Shown here piece by piece: positions 6,680 through 13,824 of a stretch of 23,692 bases of DNA. The position numbers were made by a program, and so were the translations under genes. Positions within the stretch are counted from its first letter, which is position 1. Each line of letters starts with the position of its first letter. Location of the stretch: the NCBI GenBank assembly GCA_001303665.1, contig LJUF01000049.1, positions 1-23,692 on the forward strand. The letters run 5' to 3'. Origin of the DNA: Phycisphaerae bacterium SM23_33 (GTDB lineage Bacteria; Planctomycetota; Phycisphaerae; SM23-33). The notes below the pieces were generated by a model. The model saw only the letters and a list, made by a program, of their open reading frames with translations. It had not been told where the DNA came from and made no database searches.

Positions 6680-9600
6680 ATGTCGTCAGCGGTGAGCATT
6701 GAAATCAAGCGCGTCAGCATCCCCACCTATGTCATGGGGCCGGACAGCCCGTACCCGTCCTTCCACTGGCGGGCCTGGCACGGCCACTATCCCTTTTCCA
6801 CGCAGCTCGACTTGTCCACCGAAAAACGCCCGGTCGAGCACAGGATCGTCGTGCTGGAAAACGACTACGTCCGCGCCGAAGTGCTGCCGGACATGGGAGG
6901 CCGGCTGTACCGCCTCTACGACAAGGTCGCCCGGCAGGAAACCTTCATGGTGCCGCCGTCGGTCAAGTTTCAGAACATCGCCCTGCGCGGGGCGTGGATT
7001 GCCGGCGGCATCGAGTTCAACTTCGGCTATCGCAGCCACACGGCCGTGACCTGCTCCCCGGTTTCCTGGGCCACGCGGAAAGACGACGACGGAGGCGCCT
7101 GCGTGTGGGTCGGCACCGTCATCCGGCCGATGGAATCGCGCTGGGCGGTGCGGATCGGCCTGAAGCCCGAGCGCTCCGCCCTGGACCTGCGGATCTTTAC
7201 CATGGGCCCGCTGGTGCTGCCGGGGATGATGTACTGGTGGACCAACGCCACGGTGGAAGTCGGCCCCGAGAGCAGGTTCTACTACTGGGGGACCTACGCC
7301 GGGGACTACGCCTCCCACAGTTGGCCGTGGACCGACGGCATGGACTTTTCCTGGTACCGCAACCGCCTCTTCGGGGCGGACATGTTCCTCATGGAGCCGC
7401 AGCGCGACTACCTGGGCTTCTATGACTTTCAGCGGCAGCACGGGCTGGCCCAGACGGCCGACCGTTTCCACTCGCCGGGGCAGAAGTACTTCAGTTGGGG
7501 CAGCGACGAGCGCGGGCGGTACTGGGACTTCCTGCTGTCGGACTCCGGGCAGACGTACTGCGAGATTCAGCGAGGCCGGCTGCCCTCGCAGGGCCGGACC
7601 CACGGCTTCAGCGGGACCCAGGGCGACCTGGTGATCTCCGTCAACCGCGAGGGCCCCGATGCCGCCGTCATCCGCCTGCTCAGCGCCATCCCCCGAAAAG
7701 GCGTGCGCCTGGAGGCGTTCGCCGAGTCCGGCTCGCTGGGCGTCTGGGAAACCGGCCCCATGACCCCCGGCCGGCCGCTGTCGCACCGCCTGGCCCTGGG
7801 CCGGGGCCAGAGCGTCCGCCGGGCCCTGGTCACCGACCCCGCCGGCAGCGTGGTGATGGACTGGCATGAGTTCGACCTGTCCACCGAGGACTGGTACAAG
7901 TACCGCCCCGGCTTCGACGAGGCCAAGGCCAGCCTGGAGGAGCTCTTCGCCGAGGCCGAGCGGCGACGCTTCGCCCTCTGGCCCAACGGCACCGACAACG
8001 CCGCGAGGATGTACCGGAAGATCCTGGGCGTGGACCCCGGCCACTCCGGCGCCCTGGGGGGACTGGCGGAAATCGAGTACTACGCCGGCCAGTTCGCCAA
8101 GGCCGAGGAGCTGCTCCGCCAGGCCCTGCAGCGCCGGGCGATGGATCCGTCCCTGCTGACGCTGCGCGGCTGGACGCTTCTCGCCCTCAGCCGCCACGCC
8201 GAGGCGGTCGAGGCCTTCAGCATCGCCACCCGCTACGAGCCGGGGCGCCGCAACGGCCTGGTCGGGCTGATCTGGACGATGCTCAGGACCGGCAACCTGC
8301 CCGCGGCCGGCCGGATCTCCGAACAGCTCATGGCCCTGTACCCGGCCGACCGCTGGAGCCGCTGGCTGCGGACGATCGTGCTGCGGAAGACCGGGCGGAC
8401 CAAAGAAGCCGCCCAGCTGGTCCGCGGCCTGCTGGCCGACGACCCGATCTGGTATCGCGCCAACGCCGAGGCCGCGATGCTGGGCGTGCCGACCGGCCTG
8501 GCCGCCGGCGAGCGCACGATCGCCGACGACAGCGTCATCGCCGCCACCGATTACCTGCTGCTGGGGCTGTGGGACGACGCCGTCGCCATCCTTCAACACG
8601 AGGATTCCGATGAGCCCTTCAGCCCGGCCGTGAGACTGGCCCACCTGGCCCACGCACAACATGGCCTCGGCGATAAGGCCGGCGCCAAGGCCACGCTCCG
8701 CAAGCTCGCCCGTTCGCCCCTCGAGCAGGCCACGCCCTGGACCACGGCGGCCATCGGCATCCTCAAGGAACTCGCCGCCGCCTATCCCGACCAGGCCATG
8801 ATCCACTTCCTGCTGGGGAACGTCCTGTCCAGCCGGCGGCGCCTGGATGAGGCCATGCCCGAATGGTACCAGGCCGCGAAACTGGGCCTGGAGCACACCG
8901 TCGTGTACCGCAACCTCGCCGCCGCCGCGGATCACCTGGGAGAGAAGAAAAAGGCGCTGCGGCTGTACCGCAAGGCCTGGAAGCTCTCGGGCGCCAACCT
9001 CTACCTGTTCAACGAATTCGACCGTCTGCTGGCCGGCATGGGATTGCACCAGGAGCGCAACCGGCTCTACGGCGAGCTGCCCCAACGGGTCCGGGGGCGG
9101 TCCATCGTGGCCCTCCGCCGAGTGCCGCAGCTGCTGGACCTGCAGCGCTACGACGAGGCCCTGAGGGAGCTGGCCACCCGAACCTTCCTCAGCGGAGAAA
9201 CCCACGAGCGCGTCGTCCGCGGGCAGTTCCTCGAGGCCCTGGTGGCCAAGGCCATGCAGCTCATGGACCAGCGCCGCTTCGGCCAGGCCCTCGAAGTCCT
9301 CCAGCAGGGGCTGACCTACCCTCGCAATCACAACGCCGGGCGCGTGAACTACAGGCCGGAGGAGTCGATCATCAACTACTTCCTCGGCCTGGCGCACGAG
9401 GCCGCCGGCGACGAAGAGGCCGCCCGCCGGCACTGGACCGCCGCCGCCCAGGAGCAACATTCCGAGGGCGAGCTGACCCAGGCCTACGAGATGATGGCCT
9501 GGGTGGCCCTGGGAAACCGCGCCCGGGCCATGAGCATCGCCCACGATTTCGAGCAGTTCGCCCGCGGCGAGAGAACGCCCGCCGGCCACTGGGGCTGGTT

Positions 9601-9817
9601 TGACGGCCCGGGCATATGCAAGCTGGGGCACGGGCTGGGACAGTTGGCCAAGGGCTGGCCCGACCAGGCCATGGCCGTTTGGCGCCAGGCCCTGGCCGAG
9701 GAGCCCGGCGGACGCTGGCTGCGCCCGCACGTGAACATGCCCGCCTGGCTGCTGGAGCGGATGTGCCGCCGCGTCACCGGGCCGGCCGAGAAGGCCGACG
9801 CGCGGCCAAGAGGCTGA
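6680..9817 (+). CDS. DUF5107 domain protein with C-terminal tetratricopeptide repeats
   Basis: A 1045-residue protein. Residues about 20-330 match DUF5107 as I know it: the early SIPTYVMGPDSPYP, LENDYVRAEVLPDMGGRLYRLYDK, a region rich in W and Y (FYYWGTYAGDY) and GSDERGRYWDFL. These form a galactose-mutarotase-like beta-sandwich found beside carbohydrate genes. From about residue 430 on there are repeated TPR-type helical pairs (A-x-x-M-Y-R-K-I-L-x-x-D-P-G, AEELLRQALQRR, EAVEAFSIATRYEPG) running with gaps to about residue 960. The ATG at 6680 has AGGAG 8 nt upstream; the frame extends further up but is Arg-rich and unconserved. There is no signal peptide, so a cytoplasmic place is likely. The enzymatic role is unknown; hexose binding or processing is an inference from the fold family and from the sulfatases nearby. 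Confidence 0.85.
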   Translation: MSSAVSIEIKRVSIPTYVMGPDSPYPSFHWRAWHGHYPFSTQLDLSTEKRPVEHRIVVLENDYVRAEVLPDMGGRLYRLYDKVARQETFMVPPSVKFQNIALRGAWIAGGIEFNFGYRSHTAVTCSPVSWATRKDDDGGACVWVGTVIRPMESRWAVRIGLKPERSALDLRIFTMGPLVLPGMMYWWTNATVEVGPESRFYYWGTYAGDYASHSWPWTDGMDFSWYRNRLFGADMFLMEPQRDYLGFYDFQRQHGLAQTADRFHSPGQKYFSWGSDERGRYWDFLLSDSGQTYCEIQRGRLPSQGRTHGFSGTQGDLVISVNREGPDAAVIRLLSAIPRKGVRLEAFAESGSLGVWETGPMTPGRPLSHRLALGRGQSVRRALVTDPAGSVVMDWHEFDLSTEDWYKYRPGFDEAKASLEELFAEAERRRFALWPNGTDNAARMYRKILGVDPGHSGALGGLAEIEYYAGQFAKAEELLRQALQRRAMDPSLLTLRGWTLLALSRHAEAVEAFSIATRYEPGRRNGLVGLIWTMLRTGNLPAAGRISEQLMALYPADRWSRWLRTIVLRKTGRTKEAAQLVRGLLADDPIWYRANAEAAMLGVPTGLAAGERTIADDSVIAATDYLLLGLWDDAVAILQHEDSDEPFSPAVRLAHLAHAQHGLGDKAGAKATLRKLARSPLEQATPWTTAAIGILKELAAAYPDQAMIHFLLGNVLSSRRRLDEAMPEWYQAAKLGLEHTVVYRNLAAAADHLGEKKKALRLYRKAWKLSGANLYLFNEFDRLLAGMGLHQERNRLYGELPQRVRGRSIVALRRVPQLLDLQRYDEALRELATRTFLSGETHERVVRGQFLEALVAKAMQLMDQRRFGQALEVLQQGLTYPRNHNAGRVNYRPEESIINYFLGLAHEAAGDEEAARRHWTAAAQEQHSEGELTQAYEMMAWVALGNRARAMSIAHDFEQFARGERTPAGHWGWFDGPGICKLGHGLGQLAKGWPDQAMAVWRQALAEEPGGRWLRPHVNMPAWLLERMCRRVTGPAEKADARPRG

Positions 9818-9963
9818 CCGATCGCCCGCCGATGGGGGAGCTCCGGCGGCATACGATAAGCCTTGAACCCGACGGGCCGCCCGAGCATACTCCTGTTTGA
9901 TAACCGGCGGTCGTCGATTCCCGGCCTCCCGGCCCGGCGGCGGCGAATCGAGAACCGTCAATC

Positions 9964-10009
9964 CCTGCCTGGGTTCCTGCCCACCCCTATGGGGCGGGCG
10001 GCAGGCAGG
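9964..10009. repeat. GC-rich inverted repeat between the DUF5107 gene and tRNA-Ser
   Basis: CCTGCCT at 9964-9970 can pair with AGGCAGG at 10003-10009. Inside lies GCCC-A-CCCC (9979-9987) facing GGGG-C-GGGC (9991-9999) around a TAT loop. Alternative pairings exist because CCTGCC/GGCAGG occurs twice. There is no T-tract. It could end the DUF5107 transcript or form part of the tRNA leader. Confidence 0.45.
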
Positions 10010-10017
10010 AAAAGTCC

Positions 10018-10107
10018 GGTAGGGTGCCCGAGCGGTTGAAGGGGCCGGTCCTGAAAACCGGTGTCCCGATGACATCGGGACCGTGGGTTCGAATCCCACC
10101 CCTACCG
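10018..10107 (+). tRNA. tRNA-Ser (anticodon UGA)
   Basis: A complete class II cloverleaf can be drawn. The acceptor GGTAGGG pairs perfectly with CCCTACC (10100-10106) and the discriminator is G. The D-arm is CCC/GGG with a GCGGTTGA loop. The anticodon stem CCGGT/ACCGG encloses the loop CCTGAAA, giving anticodon TGA. The long variable arm has an 8-bp stem GTCCCGAT/ATCGGGAC. The T-stem GTGGG/CCCAC encloses TTCGAAT. The 3' CCA is not encoded. It reads UCA and, by wobble, other UCN serine codons. The base before the anticodon is C instead of the near-universal U33; see findings. Confidence 0.93.
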
Positions 10108-10163
10108 TTGGCCAAGTGCCGCTTCTTGATCGAAGAGCTGGAGGCGGCCGGCGGCTTCGCCGT

Positions 10164-10205
10164 GCCATTGGCAACGGGCAACGTGCAATTGCCAATTCCC
10201 GAATG
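10164..10205. repeat. Degenerate 7-nt tandem repeat
   Basis: Six successive heptamers with the pattern G/C-C-A/C-A-N-N-G follow one another without gaps, the clearest being GCAACGG, GCAACGT and GCAATTG. The stretch also contains an 8-bp inverted repeat, ATTGGCAA (10167-10174) and TTGCCAAT (10189-10196). It lies between the tRNA-Ser gene and the second sulfatase. No coding role is seen. Confidence 0.45.
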
Positions 10206-10240
10206 CCTGTGTCTGACTGCCCAGTCCGGAGGTTACGTCT

Positions 10241-11650
10241 GTGCCAGCCAAGCCCCATATTCTCATCCTCATGACGGACCAGCAGCGCGCCGACTGCCTC
10301 AGCGGCGCCGGCCACCCCGTGCTGCGCACGCCCAACCTGGACCGCATCGCCGCCGAGGGCGTGCGCTTCGCCAATGCCGTCACCACCTGCCCGCTGTGCA
10401 TGCCGGCCCGGGCCAGCTTCGTCTCCGGGCTGTACTGCCACAACCACGGCATGTGGGCGAATTCCGGCCGGCTGCCGGCCGACGACGAGACCTTTTTCCA
10501 CCGCCTCCGAAGCGCCGATTACTACACCGGCTACATCGGCAAGAGCCACTTCTACGAGCACCGCCCCGGCGACCACCTGAGGAACCACGAGGACTACATG
10601 CACGCCCGCGGCATCGACTTCGTGCACGAGACCACCGGCCCGTGGGCGACGGCCAAGACCGCCTCCTACCTGTCCGACTACTGGGGACTGGAGCGGTGGC
10701 AGGCCTACCAGGCCGACTACCAGCGCCGCCGGGGCAACCCCTGGGCGACCTGGCCCAGCCCGCTGTCGGTCGAAGACTTCCCCGACAGCTACGTCGGCCG
10801 CAGGGCCGTGGAGTTCCTCAGCAGCTATGACGGCGGCCAGCCCATCTGCCTGTTCGTCAGCTTCGGCGGGCCGCACGAACCCTTCGACGCCCCCGGCGAA
10901 TATGCCTCCATGTACAACCCGAAGCGCTGCCCGCCGGCCATCCCGCCGGAGCCGACGGACGGCCTGCCGGCCGCGGCCGAGGCCTACGTCGCCAGCCGCT
11001 GGCACTTCCTCCGCGACCGCCAGGCCGTACCCCCGGTCCGGGCCAACTACTACGGCAAGATCTCGCTGATCGACGGCTGGGTCGGCCGCATCCTCGACGC
11101 CCTCACCGCCCGCGGCTGGCTGGACGACACGCTGGTGGTGTTCTGGTCGGATCACGGCGAGATGGCCGGCGACCACGGCCGGCTGTTCAAGTCGGTCTTC
11201 TACGAATCCGCCTTGCGGGTGCCGCTGCTGCTCCGCTGGCCGGGGCAGATCCCCCCCGGGCAGGTCCGCCCCCACCTGGCCCAGACCATCGACGTCTTCG
11301 ACACGCTGCTGGAGGCGGCCGGCTGCCAGCCCTCCGCCCGGAGCTTCGGAAAGAGCCTGCTGCCCGCCGCCCGCGATGCCTCGGCGCCGCTGCGCCAGGC
11401 CGCCTTCAGCGAGGTGGCGTGGAGCGACGGCAGCGCCGGCCGGCAGGAGTCCGCCCTGACCACCATGGTCTGCACCGGCCGCTACAAGTACGCCGTCAAC
11501 CACGCCGGCGAGCCCCTGCTGCTGTTCGACCTGCGCGAAGACCCGCACGAGCAGAACAACCTCCTGGCCGGCGGCGACTGCACCGAGCTGCGAGAGCAGC
11601 TCGATCGCAGCATCTACGAATGGCTACTGCAGACGCAGGTGTGTCTGTAA
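10241..11650 (+). CDS. Sulfatase (formylglycine-dependent), second copy
   Basis: A 469-residue type I sulfatase. It begins MPAKPHILILMTDQQRAD (metal-binding Asp13) and has the nucleophile motif C53-M-P-A-R with the following S-F-V-S-G-L-Y. Further on are GKSHFYEHRPGDH, FVSFGGPHEPFDAPG and WSDHGEMAGDHGRLFK, the second metal cluster. The C-terminus has the usual LFDLREDPHEQNNL. The GTG start at 10241 is set by GGAGGT 7 nt upstream. There is no signal peptide. It is clearly a different subfamily from the sulfatase at 2301-3878: it is shorter, has C-x-P-A-R instead of C-x-A-S-R, and differs throughout the middle. The substrate is unknown. Confidence 0.93.
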   Translation: MPAKPHILILMTDQQRADCLSGAGHPVLRTPNLDRIAAEGVRFANAVTTCPLCMPARASFVSGLYCHNHGMWANSGRLPADDETFFHRLRSADYYTGYIGKSHFYEHRPGDHLRNHEDYMHARGIDFVHETTGPWATAKTASYLSDYWGLERWQAYQADYQRRRGNPWATWPSPLSVEDFPDSYVGRRAVEFLSSYDGGQPICLFVSFGGPHEPFDAPGEYASMYNPKRCPPAIPPEPTDGLPAAAEAYVASRWHFLRDRQAVPPVRANYYGKISLIDGWVGRILDALTARGWLDDTLVVFWSDHGEMAGDHGRLFKSVFYESALRVPLLLRWPGQIPPGQVRPHLAQTIDVFDTLLEAAGCQPSARSFGKSLLPAARDASAPLRQAAFSEVAWSDGSAGRQESALTTMVCTGRYKYAVNHAGEPLLLFDLREDPHEQNNLLAGGDCTELREQLDRSIYEWLLQTQVCL

Positions 11651-11704
11651 TCGGCCGGCGGCGGCCGGAAACGGCCGGGCCGGATTCGGCAGCCCTCGGC
11701 CTCC

Positions 11705-11710
11705 TACAAT
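11705..11710 (+). promoter_or_regulatory. Candidate -10 element (TACAAT) for the thioredoxin-fusion gene
   Basis: TACAAT lies 29 nt before the ATG at 11739, in the otherwise very GC-rich 88-nt gap after the sulfatase. No convincing -35 is seen at the expected distance. Confidence 0.3.
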
Positions 11711-11738
11711 GGCATGGGTTCGCAGTAGGAGAAGCCAT

Positions 11739-12263
11739 ATGGCCTATGTGCTCAGGATCATACTCGGCATCGCGCTCGGGGCGGCCGGCGGCTACGGCTT
11801 GAGCTGGCTGCTTTGCCTCCGGGGCGGCTGCCCCCTCACCTCCAACCGCCCGCTGATGATGGTGATGGGCGGGCTTCTGGGCCTCTGGCTGGCCACGGGC
11901 GGCTACTCCGCCCTCAAGGCAGGCCAGCCGGTCAGCTTCGGCAAGGACCTGACCACGCCCGAGCAGTTCGCCGCACAGGTCACCCAGGCCGGCGGGCCGG
12001 CGCTGGTGGATTTCTACACCCCCGCCTGCCCCCCCTGCCGGCGGCTCGCGCCCATCCTGGCCGAGCTGGAAAAGCAATACCAGGGCCGCATCGCCTTCTT
12101 CCGCGTCGACGCCGGCCGCGCCGACGCCCTGGCCGCCGAGCATCGCATTCAGGCCGTGCCCACCCTGCTGCTGTACCGTTCCGGCCGGCAGACCCTCCGC
12201 ATCGAAGGGCTCCGCTCCAAGGAAGACCTCACCCGCCTGCTGGACGGCCTGCTGACCGAGTAG
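11739..12263 (+). CDS. DUF6132-like membrane domain fused to a thioredoxin domain
   Basis: A 174-residue protein in two parts. Residues 1-60 have two hydrophobic segments (about 4-26 and 38-56) around C26-L-R-G-G-C31-P-L-T-S-N, which resembles the DUF6132 family of small membrane proteins (Cys-x4-Cys-P-I/L-T-S-N). Residues 68-174 are a thioredoxin domain with VDFYTPAC97-P-P-C100-RRLAP and the cis-proline at V140-P141-T. The domain would sit on one face of the membrane and do thiol-disulfide exchange; with an even number of membrane segments both ends probably lie in the cytoplasm, but the topology is uncertain. AGGAG 7 nt before the ATG at 11739 sets the start. DUF6132 proteins are usually separate small genes, so the fusion is notable. 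It stands alone, with the next gene convergent. Confidence 0.85.
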   Translation: MAYVLRIILGIALGAAGGYGLSWLLCLRGGCPLTSNRPLMMVMGGLLGLWLATGGYSALKAGQPVSFGKDLTTPEQFAAQVTQAGGPALVDFYTPACPPCRRLAPILAELEKQYQGRIAFFRVDAGRADALAAEHRIQAVPTLLLYRSGRQTLRIEGLRSKEDLTRLLDGLLTE

Positions 12264-12297
12264 GCTGCCCCCCGCGACGGCGGGCTTCAACTGGCCA

Positions 12298-13050
12298 CTA
12301 CCGGTTCTGCGACACGGCCGAGGCCACGACTTGGCCGATCTGCCGGCCGAAGGCCTCCTGCACGTCGGTCAGGGCCTCGGCGGCCGCCTGCTTTGCCAGC
12401 GCCCGCTGCTGAGTGTCCTGGAACGCCAGCGGATAGGCCTGCTGCCGGTGCGCGTCGCCCGTGGCCGTGCCCAGGATCATGCCCGTGCGGCAGTCCGCCA
12501 GCACCGCCTGCATGACGGTGCGGTGCTCGCAGACGTTCCCCGGCACCAGCCACAGGCCCAGCAGCGTCCAGTACAGCGCGGCGGCGTCGTTGTAGTTGTC
12601 CACCGAGCTGTCGGCCTGGAGGTACACCAGCAGCAGCTCGCAGTTCATCCTCGCCGCCGCCACGCGCAGCGAATGCAGCGTGGGTCTGGACTCTTTGTGC
12701 ACCAGCGGCGAAACCGGATGCACGCCGGTGATGAGCCTCTGCTGCTGGACGGCCTTGGTCCAGCCGGCCAGCTCCTCCGCGTCGATCGTCGCCAGCGCCG
12801 GCTGGCAGCCTGTACCGGCGGTTTCCAGCCTGGCCACGGCCACCGCCGTGGGCAGCTTGGCCCGCACGCCCGCGTCCAGCAGGTTGGCGATGTCGCTGTC
12901 GGTCAAGGCCCTTTCCAGCTGGCTGACCTGCTTGGGGTCGGTGATCACCCCGGACTGCCGAAGATCCGCCGCAACCATCGCCAGCGGACTGTGGGTCGCG
13001 CAGCCGGCGACCGCCGCCAGCAGCACCAGAACCCCACTGCTCTTTACCAT
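12298..13050 (-). CDS. Putative lipoprotein of unknown function
   Basis: A 250-residue protein with a lipoprotein signal: basic start MVKSS, hydrophobic core GVLVLLAAVA and lipobox V-A-G-C at about residue 16. The mature part has a helical segment rich in Leu/Asp, then LPTAVAVARLE and MNCELLLVYL, and a hydrophobic YWTLLGLWLVPGNVC that may be a second membrane-associated stretch, followed by VMQAVLADCRTGMILGTATGD and a helical C-terminus. The general layout recalls the so-called rhombotarget lipoproteins, but I am not sure of that link. The ATG at 13050 has AGGAG 7 nt upstream. It diverges from the sigma-factor operon and may be controlled with it. Confidence 0.7.
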   Translation of the reverse strand: MVKSSGVLVLLAAVAGCATHSPLAMVAADLRQSGVITDPKQVSQLERALTDSDIANLLDAGVRAKLPTAVAVARLETAGTGCQPALATIDAEELAGWTKAVQQQRLITGVHPVSPLVHKESRPTLHSLRVAAARMNCELLLVYLQADSSVDNYNDAAALYWTLLGLWLVPGNVCEHRTVMQAVLADCRTGMILGTATGDAHRQQAYPLAFQDTQQRALAKQAAAEALTDVQEAFGRQIGQVVASAVSQNR

Positions 13051-13164
13051 CGGTTCTCTCCTTGGACTGCCGGGCTCACGGCATAAGGCCCGGCTGGCGG
13101 TGCTCGCAGGCAGATATCCCCCGGCGGCGGCGATGCGCAGCCGCGGATGCGAAAAAATCCGACG

Positions 13165-13195
13165 CGTTGACGCCGGCCGGTGCGGCGGTAACAAT
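13165..13195 (+). promoter_or_regulatory. Promoter element (CGTTGAC - AACAAT) before the sigma factor gene
   Basis: CGTTGAC at 13165-13171 is followed by AACAAT at 13190-13195, so TTGACG and AACAAT are 17 nt apart. A run of six A lies just upstream (13152-13157). The same two blocks with the same 25-nt offset occur at 17161 and 19311. Transcription would start near 13202, only about 16 nt before the GTG chosen as the sigma factor start. Confidence 0.5.
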
Positions 13196-13217
13196 TGGCC
13201 CCGAAAGCAGCCCCATC

Positions 13218-13772
13218 GTGGACGAGCTGCAAAGAGAACTTATCCAACGCTGCCTGGGGGGCGACCGGTCGGCCTTCGAGGCCCTCCACGCCGCCCATGT
13301 CGGTCGCGTGCGGGCCTATCTGCTCCGCTGCGGCTTCGACGCGGCCGGCGCCGAGGACCTCACCCAGGATGTCTTCCTCCGCGCGTTCAGGTCGCTGCAC
13401 ACGTATGACGCCGCCAAGGGCAGCTTCCGACTCTGGTTGGCGGTCATCGCCCGCAACGTCGCCAACAAGCAGTGGCACCGGCGGGCCCAGGCCGAGAGCT
13501 TCGACCCCAAGCTGGCCGAGGAAATGTTCGCCGCACCCGACAACCCCCGCGACTGGGCCGAGGCCCGCGAGGAATCCCAGGCCGTCCGAGCCTGCGTCGA
13601 CGCCCTGCCGGCCGACCTGGCCGAACTCGTCCGCCTCCGCTACGTGGACGCCCGGACCACGCGCGGCATCGCCGCCGCCACCGGCCTGCCCGAGGCGACG
13701 GTCCGCCTGCGGCTGGCCGAGGCCATCGCCATTCTGGCCCGCTGGCTAAGGGAAAAAGGCTTCGTGGAATAG
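13218..13772 (+). CDS. RNA polymerase sigma factor, sigma-70 family (ECF type)
   Basis: A 184-residue ECF sigma factor. Region 2 covers about residues 8-95: ELIQRCLGGDRSAFEALHAAH, then AGAEDLTQDVFLRAFRSLHTYD and FRLWLAVIARNVANKQWHRR. Region 4 covers about residues 130-180: ALPADLAELVRLRYVDARTTRGIAAATGLPEATVRLRLAEAI, the helix-turn-helix that reads the -35. The start is uncertain. The frame is open upstream but unconserved; GTG 13218 is chosen because region 2 begins just after it and a promoter-like element ends at 13195. No good ribosome site precedes it, and a TTG at 13167 is a weaker alternative. It is followed by the membrane coiled-coil gene after 52 nt, the usual place for an anti-sigma factor. 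Confidence 0.88.
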   Translation: MDELQRELIQRCLGGDRSAFEALHAAHVGRVRAYLLRCGFDAAGAEDLTQDVFLRAFRSLHTYDAAKGSFRLWLAVIARNVANKQWHRRAQAESFDPKLAEEMFAAPDNPRDWAEAREESQAVRACVDALPADLAELVRLRYVDARTTRGIAAATGLPEATVRLRLAEAIAILARWLREKGFVE

Positions 13773-13824
13773 CCCGCAGCCCTGCGCGGCCGGCGGGTTC
13801 GGCGGATATAAGATAGGTGGGACC

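Noticed and set aside
10164..10205. CRISPR array
   Set aside because: The repeats are only 7 nt, degenerate and without spacers; there are no cas genes in the window.
6686..11548. A 1620-codon open frame on the minus strand opposite the DUF5107 gene, tRNA and second sulfatase
   Set aside because: It is antisense to three well-supported features, consists of low-complexity Gly/Ala/Val/Gln runs without known motifs, and arises because GC-rich genes leave few stop codons on the opposite strand.
10018..11650. Genomic island integrated at tRNA-Ser
   Set aside because: No integrase gene and no second copy of the tRNA 3' end was seen downstream.
13062..13217. Longer N-terminus for the sigma factor
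   Set aside because: The upstream frame is Arg/Ala-rich, matches no sigma-factor region, and overlaps the promoter-like element and the divergent gene's leader.
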